Of a stretch of 8,738 nt of DNA, positions 1 to 6,201 are shown one piece after another. Under the pieces are notes generated by a model, which saw only the letters and a list, made by a program, of their open reading frames with translations, was not told the DNA's origin and did not search any database. Each line of letters starts with the position of its first letter. Position 1 is the first letter of the stretch. Source of the DNA: Prevotella sp. CAG:1092 (GTDB taxonomy: Bacteria > Bacteroidota > Bacteroidia > Bacteroidales > Bacteroidaceae); assembly GCA_000436915.1 (NCBI GenBank), contig HF994116.1, forward strand, positions 7,215 to 15,952, written 5' to 3'. Both the position numbers and the translations under genes were made by a program.

Positions 1-229
1 GCACCAATACACCGTCAATTTTTCGAAACTCCTTGTTCATGAGTTGCTGGCGGATATCTGGTCCGCAGTCTATCAGCACTCTTGTAGATTCTGTTTCTAT
101 CATTGCTGCCGTGCGTAGTCTGCTGTCGTGAGGGTCGTTGCTTGTGCATACCTCGCACCTACAACCTAATACAGGCACACCATTTGATGTGCCTGTACCT
201 AAGAAAGTTAACTTGCGATATTTTGACAT
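1..229 (-). CDS. PhnP-like MBL-fold metallo-hydrolase, N-terminal part (gene continues past base 1)
   Basis: The first 76 codons of a metallo-beta-lactamase-fold hydrolase are visible; the rest lies outside the window. Translation from ATG at 229 starts MSKYRKLTFLGTGTSNGVPV. The glycine-rich LGTGTSNGVP (residues 10-19) is followed by cysteines C23, C25 and C28, then by SRLR (36-39) and LIDCGPDIRQQ (about 52-62). This is the N-terminal pattern of PhnP-type MBL proteins, where the cysteine cluster is known to bind a structural zinc in addition to the catalytic metal site. The HxHxDH metal motif would lie downstream and cannot be checked. E. coli PhnP is a cyclic phosphodiesterase, but Bacteroidota homologues occur without phosphonate genes, so the substrate here is unknown. 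The gene starts 10 nt after murB ends and is probably co-transcribed with it. Family assignment is fairly secure; exact function is open. Confidence 0.85.
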   Translation of the reverse strand, partial: MSKYRKLTFLGTGTSNGVPVLGCRCEVCTSNDPHDSRLRTAAMIETESTRVLIDCGPDIRQQLMNKEFRKIDGVLV

Positions 230-235
230 ATATAT

Positions 236-240
236 TCCTT
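236..240 (-). promoter_or_regulatory. Shine-Dalgarno-like AAGGA ahead of the MBL-fold gene
   Basis: On the minus strand AAGGA lies 6 nt before the ATG at 229 and overlaps the last base of the murB TAA stop. It supports ATG 229 as the start and suggests translational linkage to murB. Bacteroidota rely little on Shine-Dalgarno pairing, so its functional weight is uncertain. Confidence 0.4.
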
Positions 241-1271
241 TATATTATATTTACTTCCGGATGCAGTTCGATGCCGAAAGTGCGTTTAACGTCATCCTGT
301 ATTGTTTTCATCAAGTGGGTGATGTCAGCACCTGTAGCGCCACCTCTATTTACTAATACCAATGCCTGTTTTGCATGCACACCAGCCTTGCCGAGTGTTT
401 TGCCCTTCCATCCGCATTGGTCTATCATCCATCCTGCAGGTATCTTATACGCCACTTCGCCATTTGTATCTTCTACCACATAGTGTGGCATTTTGTCGTA
501 GCGAGCTGCCAATTCTTGGTATTTCTCTTTATCCACTATAGGGTTCATAAAGAAGCTACCTGCATTTCCCTCAACCTTAGGGTCGGGTAGTTTCTCATTG
601 CGTATTTCGATGATGGTATCTCTAAGCTGTTGAGCTGTAGGCGTAACTATTCTTTTCTTCTCAAGCTCTGCGCGTATGTTTCCGTAGTCGAGATGAGGAG
701 TAAAGGTAGAACTCAGACGATAGGTAACATGAGTAATCAGATATTTATTCTTCCACTCATGCTTAAATATGCTTTGGCGATAAGCGTAGTTGCAGTCAGC
801 TGCAGAGATAGTAACCACCTTGCCTGTAGCAATTTCTACAGCTTCGATACTTTCAATCACATCCTTAGCTTCGGCTCCATAGGCTCCGATGTTTTGTACC
901 GCACTTGCTCCCACTTCGCCAGGTATCAGCGAAAGGTTTTCCATGCCGTAGAGTCCTTTGTTTGTAGCAAATGCTACAACATCGTCAAACACCAGTCCTG
1001 CCCAACATCTTATGCACACACCATCGTTTAATGTTTCGATGCCATCGGCAACATTCTGCATAGTGGCAGGTGTCACCACAATCCCCTGATAATCCTTTGT
1101 CAGTAGCAAATTGCTACCGCCACCTATTATCAGATATTTATTAGCACCACGTAGCACTTCTGCCACCATCTGTGCCTCTTCGTTAGAAGCATATTCTATG
1201 AATCTTTCGCACTTAGCATCTATGCCGAAAGTATTGTGCTCAAGGAGCGAGTAGTTATTGATGTCGCGCAT
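240..1271 (-). CDS. murB: UDP-N-acetylmuramate dehydrogenase (UDP-N-acetylenolpyruvoylglucosamine reductase), MurB
   Basis: MurB is a cytoplasmic FAD enzyme that uses NADPH to reduce UDP-GlcNAc-enolpyruvate to UDP-MurNAc, the second committed step of peptidoglycan precursor synthesis. The 343-residue product matches the length of E. coli-type (type I) MurB. Visible motifs are the FAD-binding IIGGGSNLLL (48-57), SLIPGEVGASAVQNIGAYGA (114-133), YAYRQSIFKH (162-171), GNAGSFFMNP (235-244) and the C-terminal IELHPEV (334-340). By comparison with E. coli the catalytic residues should be R165, S239 (the proton-donating serine) and E339; all are present. The ATG at 1271 lies 6 nt after the stop of the upstream lipoprotein gene and gives the expected N-terminus (NTFGIDAKC). 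It is the middle gene of a three-gene minus-strand run. Nothing suggests damage. Confidence 0.97.
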   Translation of the reverse strand: MRDINNYSLLEHNTFGIDAKCERFIEYASNEEAQMVAEVLRGANKYLIIGGGSNLLLTKDYQGIVVTPATMQNVADGIETLNDGVCIRCWAGLVFDDVVAFATNKGLYGMENLSLIPGEVGASAVQNIGAYGAEAKDVIESIEAVEIATGKVVTISAADCNYAYRQSIFKHEWKNKYLITHVTYRLSSTFTPHLDYGNIRAELEKKRIVTPTAQQLRDTIIEIRNEKLPDPKVEGNAGSFFMNPIVDKEKYQELAARYDKMPHYVVEDTNGEVAYKIPAGWMIDQCGWKGKTLGKAGVHAKQALVLVNRGGATGADITHLMKTIQDDVKRTFGIELHPEVNII

Positions 1272-1277
1272 ATTCTG

Positions 1278-2135
1278 TTAGCAAGAGAATTCTGTTAATA
1301 ACCATTTACCCGAACGTCTGCGGAATACCATTTCTATTTCTAAACCATTGGCAATGCCGCGCACCATAAACACCTTACGTGTAGATTCAGAATACTTCTG
1401 TCCGTAGATGATGTTGTATAGTGTGCCTGTAGGAATAAGTCCTGGTTTGAAGTCAGGCCATTGCTCAGGCATCATATTGCCTGTGATGCTCGAGAAGTCG
1501 TCATCAGGATCAGGTGTGGTGAATTTCACTTCCTCAGCCATGCTGTTTATCTGGAATAACGAGTCTCGCGAGAACTTCTCGTAGAATTTCAAGAAGCTTG
1601 CATTCATGTTTCGGAATATAGGCTTATATTCTATAGCAGTAAGCATCCACTCGCCATTCTTACGGTCGAAAACAAACTGCTGCACAGTCTTTATCTTAAA
1701 GAATATCTTTTCTACCACCACGTGTGATATCGTAGTGTCCTTCACCAATTTTATCTGTGCCTTGTTGTCAAAGATAAGAGTGTAATAGCCCTGTCGCATG
1801 AAGAAATGTTCCATCTTCCATTTGCCTTTCTCTATCTCCTTCGTCAGTTTGCCATTCTTGTATACTGGCAATGGGAAGCAGATACGCTTCATCTGCAATT
1901 TCTTGTTGGCTGCAAAATTGAAAATAAAATCGTCAAACAGCTCATCGGCAGCCTTAGGCATTGGCGTCTCTGCAATAATCTCGTCGGTAGAGTCGGCGGC
2001 AGTAGTGTCTACGAGGGTAGAGTCAGAAGCCAAAGAGTCGGCCCCGTCCATCTTCTTGTCGTTGCAACTGCTATTGGTAACACATAGTGAGCAAGCAAAG
2101 ATAAATGCCATAATGAAAAATAAACTTTTCTTCAT
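1278..2135 (-). CDS. DUF4348-like lipoprotein, probable periplasmic or outer-membrane anchored protein of unknown function
   Basis: A 285-residue protein begins MKKSLFFIMAFIFACSLCVT. It has a basic start, a hydrophobic stretch and NSSC (21-24), with C24 the likely lipidated cysteine. A low-complexity Asp/Ser/Thr linker (26-56) precedes the folded part. The folded part resembles Bacteroidales DUF4348 proteins (LFDDFIFNFA at 66-75, ICFPLPVY at 85-92); this is from memory of the family, and no biochemical role is known to me. Residues 66-171 and 180-284 look like two copies of one domain, each ending GxWxLTxx (161-168 and 276-283). The frame stays open upstream to 2330, but I chose ATG 2135. That start gives a signal peptide, it sits about 25 nt after a good promoter core, and the longer form would run across the pheS start. 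It precedes murB by 6 nt, which suggests co-expression and a possible envelope role (inference). Confidence 0.8.
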   Translation of the reverse strand: MKKSLFFIMAFIFACSLCVTNSSCNDKKMDGADSLASDSTLVDTTAADSTDEIIAETPMPKAADELFDDFIFNFAANKKLQMKRICFPLPVYKNGKLTKEIEKGKWKMEHFFMRQGYYTLIFDNKAQIKLVKDTTISHVVVEKIFFKIKTVQQFVFDRKNGEWMLTAIEYKPIFRNMNASFLKFYEKFSRDSLFQINSMAEEVKFTTPDPDDDFSSITGNMMPEQWPDFKPGLIPTGTLYNIIYGQKYSESTRKVFMVRGIANGLEIEMVFRRRSGKWLLTEFSC

Positions 2136-2162
2136 CGTAAATCTGTGTATTAAAAACGTGCG

Positions 2163-2196
2163 CAAAAGTACATATAAAAATTGATATAACAACAAA
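2163..2196 (-). promoter_or_regulatory. Bacteroidota-type promoter for the lipoprotein-murB-MBL run
   Basis: On the minus strand TACTTTTG (2170-2163) matches the -7 consensus TAnnTTTG. TTTGTTG (2196-2190) lies upstream and provides a -33 element: 22 nt separate its TTTG from the -7 box, or 19 nt if the second TTG is used. Transcription would start near 2157, leaving a leader of about 20 nt before ATG 2135. This also argues against the longer upstream reading frame. Confidence 0.65.
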
Positions 2197-2231
2197 AAAT
2201 CGTGAATGTTTTGTTTTTTGCCATAACATCC

Positions 2232-2262
2232 TTTCATTTTCTCATTTTTATTATTACCTTTG
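2232..2262 (+). promoter_or_regulatory. Probable Bacteroidota-type promoter for pheS
   Basis: TACCTTTG (2255-2262) fits the -7 consensus TAnnTTTG. The -33 position is weaker: TTTC at 2232-2235, separated by 19 nt. The predicted transcript start near 2268 leaves a leader of about 35-40 nt. No Shine-Dalgarno precedes the ATG (ACCATAAAGACATG), which is normal in this phylum. It diverges from the lipoprotein promoter, and the two cores are about 85 bp apart. Confidence 0.55.
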
Positions 2263-2305
2263 CACAAATTATTATAAAGAATACTTATACAGTCACCATA
2301 AAGAC

Positions 2306-3346
2306 ATGTTATTAGAAAAGATAGAATCACTCCTTAAGGAGGTTAACGAACTGCATGCTACCAACGCAGCAGAGTTGGAGCAGCTTAGATTAAAGTATCT
2401 TAGCAAGAAGGGCGCAATCAGCCTGTTGATGAACGATTTCCGCTCTGTTCCAGCTGAGCAGAAGAAGGAAGTTGGTATGAAAATCAACGAACTTAAGCAG
2501 GCTGCCACCGAGAAGATTAATGCTCTTCGTGAGCAGTTTGAAGAGGCTGAGGCTTCATCAGACGATATCGACCTTACACGTAGCGCATATCCAGTAGCTC
2601 TTGGTACACGTCATCCATTGACAATCGTTCAGAACGAGATTATCGACATCTTCCAGCGTATGGGATTCACCCTTACTTCTGGACCAGAAATCGACGACGA
2701 CAAGCATATCTTTACAATGCTCAACTTTGCCGCTGATCATCCTGCTCGCGATATGCAAGACACATTCTTCATTGAGCAAAACCAGGTGAACGATGTAACA
2801 AAGAATGTGCTTCTGCGTAGCCACACTTCTGGCGACCAGACACACTATATGGAAACCCACGAGGCTCCAATTCGCATCATCTGCCCAGGACGAGTATATC
2901 GCAACGAGGCTATCAGCGCTCGTGCTCATTGCTTCTTCCATCAGGTAGAGGGATTGTATGTAGACAAGAATGTTAGCTTCACCGACCTCAAGCAGGTGCT
3001 CCTTACCTTTGCTCGCGAAATGTTTGGCGAAGACACTAAGATTCGTTTGCGTCCAAGCTATTTCCCATTCACAGAGCCAAGTGCCGAAATGGATATCTCG
3101 TGCCACATCTGTGGTGGTAAGGGCTGCGGTTTCTGTAAGCACACCGGTTGGGTAGAAATCCTTGGTTGTGGTATGGTAGACCCTAACGTCCTCGAGGCTT
3201 GTGGCATTGATAGCAAGGTATATACAGGCTATGCCTTTGGTATGGGCTTGGAGCGTATCACAAACCTTAAGTATCGCGTAAGCGACCTCCGTATGTTCTC
3301 AGAAAACGATACTCGCTTCCTCAAGGAGTTCGAGTCTGCTTTCTAA
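2306..3346 (+). CDS. pheS: Phenylalanine--tRNA ligase alpha subunit, PheS
   Basis: This is the catalytic alpha subunit of the cytoplasmic (alpha-beta)2 class II synthetase that charges tRNA-Phe. It has 346 residues, a normal length. Order of parts: an N-terminal coiled-coil arm (about 1-85), HPLTIVQNEI (103-112), GPEIDDDKHIFTMLN (126-140), LRSHTSGDQ (170-178), class II motif 2 GRVYRNEAIS (195-204), FPFTEPSAEMDISC (253-266) and motif 3 FGMGLER (311-317). A CxxC-x4-CxxC knuckle (C266, C269, C274, C277) is present, as in many bacterial PheS proteins. A310 in YAFGMG corresponds to the E. coli A294 position that shapes the Phe pocket, so the pocket is wild-type. Its partner pheT is not adjacent, and a terminator follows 53 nt later. 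The codons favour C-ending forms (AAC, GAC, TTC), as in highly expressed genes. Confidence 0.98.
   Translation: MLLEKIESLLKEVNELHATNAAELEQLRLKYLSKKGAISLLMNDFRSVPAEQKKEVGMKINELKQAATEKINALREQFEEAEASSDDIDLTRSAYPVALGTRHPLTIVQNEIIDIFQRMGFTLTSGPEIDDDKHIFTMLNFAADHPARDMQDTFFIEQNQVNDVTKNVLLRSHTSGDQTHYMETHEAPIRIICPGRVYRNEAISARAHCFFHQVEGLYVDKNVSFTDLKQVLLTFAREMFGEDTKIRLRPSYFPFTEPSAEMDISCHICGGKGCGFCKHTGWVEILGCGMVDPNVLEACGIDSKVYTGYAFGMGLERITNLKYRVSDLRMFSENDTRFLKEFESAF
2330..2343 (+). other. Palindrome with a perfect Shine-Dalgarno core inside pheS codons 9-13
   Basis: CTCCTTAAGGAG (2330-2341) is a perfect 12-bp palindrome, and TAAGGAGGT (2335-2343) is a full anti-SD complement within the coding sequence. 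An out-of-frame ATG follows at 2355 and opens a 12-codon frame. It is most likely coincidental with the codons for Leu-Leu-Lys-Glu-Val and is recorded as visible structure only. Confidence 0.4.
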
Positions 3347-3350
3347 ACTT

Positions 3351-3406
3351 TAGTATATACCTTATTATATATATAGTATGTCCTTTTATTAATTATAGTA
3401 TATCCG
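3351..3406 (+). repeat. Degenerate 22-23 nt direct repeat downstream of pheS
   Basis: TAGTAT recurs at 3351, 3374 and 3396. The first two copies continue as variants of TAGTATrTmCCTTwTTATwwA, with small indels; the third is cut short by the terminator stem (TAGTATATCC). The spacing is 23 then 22 nt. The AT-richness makes chance similarity possible. Confidence 0.4.
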
Positions 3407-3445
3407 CAATGCCTATCTTGTGATAGCCGTTGCGGATATTTTTTG
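3400..3445 (+). terminator. Rho-independent terminator after pheS
   Basis: ATATCCGCAA (3400-3409) pairs perfectly with TTGCGGATAT (3430-3439), and inner arms CTATC (3413-3417) and GATAG (3422-3426) extend the stem to a TTGT loop. T residues at 3439-3444 follow directly. There is no A-run on the other side, so it is probably one-directional. It explains why pheS stands alone. Confidence 0.88.
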
Positions 3446-3585
3446 TTTGTAGTAGTTTCTGATATACTTCATCGGTATAAAGCTGTCCCCTATATTTATC
3501 GAGTGAGCCATATTGTCTTTTAGGATAGTTTATTAGAGTAAAAGGTGTTGTTTTGATATAATTTTTAAAATAAAGTTAGCAAAAG

Positions 3586-3617
3586 TTGTTGAGATTGAAA
3601 ATTTATGTATATATTTG
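3586..3617 (+). promoter_or_regulatory. Bacteroidota-type promoter for the exported multidomain protein
   Basis: TATATTTG (3610-3617) matches the -7 consensus TAnnTTTG and is followed by C. TTGTTG (3586-3591) supplies a -33 element 18-21 nt upstream. The same TTGTTG plus -7 layout is seen in the lipoprotein promoter. The predicted start near 3623 leaves a leader of about 97 nt. Confidence 0.65.
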
Positions 3618-3721
3618 CAAAATAAATGCCGGTTTAGTATTTATAGTGTTATGCAATAGTAATTGACTGCATTAAAGGAATAGATAATCATTATTTTAAT
3701 TATTAATAAAACAACAACAGT

Positions 3722-6145
3722 ATGAGGAAAATTAACTTCAAAATGGCTATGTTTTTTGTTGCGCTATTTACTAGTGGAGTAGCTGTAGCTCAAAACAATG
3801 ACGTTGAGACAAACAAGACAAGTACTATCCCTACACTTACGGTGGTTGAGGAAGACTTTTCAAAGTGGACTGCTGGTAGCTTCGATGAGCCTGATAGAAC
3901 AGAATTGGGCGGTAAGGATAAAGGCTACAAGATTCCTGATGAGCTGATGGCTCAGAAAGGATGGGTGGGAGCATCTGTATTCCAAGCGGGTGGCGCTTGT
4001 GCTTTGATGATGTATGATAGCCAAGATCATGGCAAACTAACAGGTGGATATATCGACACACCAGAGATGGAATTGTATGGTACCGTGGTGCTTACACTTC
4101 GTGCACGTCGTATGCATGCTGGTAGTGGCGCTAATATGCGTATTGCACTTTGCGACAACTATGTTGGTCCACAGGATGATAGAATCTTTAATCTTACTGA
4201 CGACTGGGCTGAGTATCGTTTTGAAACCAATAAGGCGCTGTTTAGCGCTATCAATATGTTCCAGATTGAGGCTTGGGAAGGTGCTATCTTAATCGATGAT
4301 GTGAAGGTTACTCGCAAGCGTGATATCATCGAAACACCATATGCACTTGAGCCAATTAACAACTCTGCAACTTCGTTTACAGCTCGTTGGGAGCCTACAA
4401 CATCTGCTAAGACTTATGTGGTAAATGTATATCGCAAAGAGATGCCTGCTGGCGAAACATATAAGGGAACAGTTGTAGAAGGCTTCGACAACTTGAAGTT
4501 GACTGCCGATGGCAAGATTGATACCGAGGCTCCTAACTATCCTGATGGATGGACAATGGATGTATCTACAAAGGGTAAGAAGGATGTATATACCGAAGAA
4601 GGATGGTATAACTCTGGCAAGTTGTCTCTATGCTTCGACGAAGAGGGTAACTATGTAGAGTCGCCAGAGATGAAGGCACCACTCACAGGATTCAAGTTCT
4701 GGGTGCGACCAAGTTCAATGGAAAATGAAGCTGACTATTTTTATTCAATGTTGGGAATTAGTATTTTCCACCGCAACACAAATAAGTGGGAAACTATTGC
4801 CAATATGCCAAACTATTATGTAACGGATCCTAAGGGTCAATTCTATTCGTTTACTCCAGAGCAGTTGGGTGATGACGCAGTAAAGGTGAAGATAGAGATG
4901 GTACAGAAGAATGCAATTTCGTTCGCTGTCGATGATATTACATTGGATTATTGCACCCAGCGTGTACCAGTAACTCAGCTTGTTAAGGAGGTCGCTGATA
5001 CATTCCTTGTGGTTAACGATGTAGATTCAAACTATGAGTATTATTATAATGTAAGTGCACGCGATGGCGAATTGCATTCTCTGCCAAGTGACGATGTTTG
5101 GGTGAATGGTGTGGTAGGTCTTAAGGCTGAGGCTTTGCCTGCAACAGACATTACTTCTGATGCATTCACAGCAAATTGGGGTACCAAGGCTACAGCTACA
5201 AGCTATAAGCTCAATGTATATAGATATATGTATAGTGCTCCTGAGGATATGCCAAATACCACTTTGCTATACGAGGATTTTAATAATGTAAAGAAGGGTA
5301 CATTGGAAGCTCCTGAGAACCCTTATTATTTCAATTTGAACTATGGTGAGCTTGGCTTGGCAAGCACAGAATGGCAAGGTCAGTTGCCTTTGTATGTAGA
5401 GGGCATGGTTGGTGCAAATCTCTATAATGCTTGGATGAAAACTAATGGTCTGGTATCATCGCCAAAGATGTCGCTTACCGCTAATGGTGGTGCTATCGAT
5501 GTAGACGTTACTGTTTATGGCACTAAAGACGATGTGATATACGTGATGTTGATGAACGATCCTCTTGTTGGTCAGGCTTTGGCTTATAAGGAAATAACCA
5601 TAGCAGAGACTAATAAGGCTACTAAGCAGACAGTACATTTCGATGCTGCAAAAGATCTTACTAAGGAGCGTAGCAATGTAAATGTGGTATTGATGAGCTC
5701 TACAGGCAATATCTTCTTCGTTGACGATATCGCTATTCGTCAGGATATCAAGAAGGGTGATGCTGTGTATGTACCTTATCAGACAGTGATGACAGCCGAT
5801 GATCATTATACATTTACTGGCTTAGACCAGCGTTTTGGCTATCAGTATGATGTTGTGGCAATAGCTCATAAGTCGTTCACAGACTATAAGTCAGACACTT
5901 CTGATTTGGTAACTGTAGCTACAGCAAACGGCATTGAGAATGCAGAAGTTGGCTCAGAAATTAAGGTTGAGAATAAGGCTATTGAAGTTGGAGTTAATGG
6001 CGCTGCTAATGTTGTGGTTTACGATATGACAGGTCGTGTGGTTGCTTCAACAGCTAAGGCTACTGGCAATGTGAAGTTTGAACTTCCATCTGCAGTATAT
6101 ATTGTAAAGGTGGGCGATAAGGTTTCTAAGGTGTTGGTGCCATAG
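3722..6145 (+). CDS. Exported multidomain protein: three jelly-roll-like modules, two fibronectin-III-like domains and a T9SS-like C-terminal sorting domain
   Basis: An 807-residue protein with a clear Sec signal peptide (MRKINFKMAMFFVALFTSGV, cleavage likely after AVA at 21-23). Three jelly-roll-like modules (about 43-200, 252-412 and 517-673) each open with EDF or GFDN and close with IDDV, VDDI and VDDI (191-194, 403-406 and 667-670), as in choice-of-anchor J or cleaved-adhesin domains of Porphyromonas and relatives. Fibronectin-III-like strands lie at 205-240 plus 414-462, and at 466-502 plus 680-733, so modules 2 and 3 appear inserted within those folds. The last 60 residues (VVVYDMTGRVV at 764-774; VYIVKVGDK at 792-800) resemble a T9SS type A sorting domain. 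The inferred location is the cell surface or medium. Ligand and function are unknown, and no enzyme motif was recognised. ATG 3722 is chosen for the signal peptide. It is transcribed alone, with a promoter at 3586-3617 and a terminator at 6171-6201. Confidence 0.85.
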   Translation: MRKINFKMAMFFVALFTSGVAVAQNNDVETNKTSTIPTLTVVEEDFSKWTAGSFDEPDRTELGGKDKGYKIPDELMAQKGWVGASVFQAGGACALMMYDSQDHGKLTGGYIDTPEMELYGTVVLTLRARRMHAGSGANMRIALCDNYVGPQDDRIFNLTDDWAEYRFETNKALFSAINMFQIEAWEGAILIDDVKVTRKRDIIETPYALEPINNSATSFTARWEPTTSAKTYVVNVYRKEMPAGETYKGTVVEGFDNLKLTADGKIDTEAPNYPDGWTMDVSTKGKKDVYTEEGWYNSGKLSLCFDEEGNYVESPEMKAPLTGFKFWVRPSSMENEADYFYSMLGISIFHRNTNKWETIANMPNYYVTDPKGQFYSFTPEQLGDDAVKVKIEMVQKNAISFAVDDITLDYCTQRVPVTQLVKEVADTFLVVNDVDSNYEYYYNVSARDGELHSLPSDDVWVNGVVGLKAEALPATDITSDAFTANWGTKATATSYKLNVYRYMYSAPEDMPNTTLLYEDFNNVKKGTLEAPENPYYFNLNYGELGLASTEWQGQLPLYVEGMVGANLYNAWMKTNGLVSSPKMSLTANGGAIDVDVTVYGTKDDVIYVMLMNDPLVGQALAYKEITIAETNKATKQTVHFDAAKDLTKERSNVNVVLMSSTGNIFFVDDIAIRQDIKKGDAVYVPYQTVMTADDHYTFTGLDQRFGYQYDVVAIAHKSFTDYKSDTSDLVTVATANGIENAEVGSEIKVENKAIEVGVNGAANVVVYDMTGRVVASTAKATGNVKFELPSAVYIVKVGDKVSKVLVP

Positions 6146-6170
6146 GAATATAGCTCATATATAATATAAT

Positions 6171-6201
6171 AAAAAAAGCGTCCTAATGGGACGCTTTTTT
6201 T
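6171..6201. terminator. Bidirectional Rho-independent terminator between convergent transcripts
   Basis: AAAAAAA, then GCGTCC (6178-6183), loop TAATG, GGACGC (6189-6194), then TTTTTTT. With a run on each flank it can end both the plus-strand exported-protein transcript (stop at 6145) and the minus-strand corrinoid operon, whose last stop codon (TAA, 6202-6200) overlaps the T-run at its edge. Confidence 0.92.

Larger units (their letters stand above)
3347..3721. other. 375-nt intergenic region between pheS and the exported multidomain protein gene
   Basis: This AT-rich spacer holds no credible gene on either strand. It contains a degenerate 22-23 nt repeat (3351-3406), the pheS terminator (3400-3445), a featureless stretch (3446-3585), a promoter core (3586-3617), and a leader of about 95 nt ending AACAACAACAGT directly before the ATG. 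No tRNA or recognisable riboswitch was seen. A weak ATGCA/TGCAT pairing at 3651-3672 is too short to call. Confidence 0.7.

Noticed and set aside
103..1031. Several plus-strand open frames of 70-133 codons opposite murB and the MBL gene
   Set aside because: They lie antisense to well-recognised proteins, show no family features, and have low-quality compositions rich in Cys, Ser and His.
2136..2330. Upstream extension of the DUF4348-like reading frame (65 extra residues to 2330)
   Set aside because: It lacks a signal-like start, crosses both divergent promoters and the pheS start codon, and would hide the signal peptide that begins at 2135.
3101..3138. CxxC-x4-CxxC knuckle in PheS as an unusual insertion
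   Set aside because: The same CxxCGGxGCxxCxxTGW pattern is common in bacterial PheS proteins.
2558..3142. 194-codon open frame opposite pheS on the minus strand
   Set aside because: It lies wholly within the strongly supported pheS gene, its protein resembles nothing I know, and it has no promoter or start context. It is a frame shadow.
2306..3346. pheS without adjacent pheT as an anomaly
   Set aside because: pheS and pheT are, to my knowledge, often unlinked in Bacteroidota. The terminator after pheS fits a single-gene unit.
3446..3585. Possible small RNA or small gene in the pheS downstream spacer
   Set aside because: No open frame with a plausible start, no terminator of its own, and no recognised RNA structure.
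3651..3672. ATGCA/TGCAT inverted repeat in the leader of the exported-protein gene
   Set aside because: A 5-bp stem with a 12-nt loop in AT-rich DNA is not distinguishable from chance.
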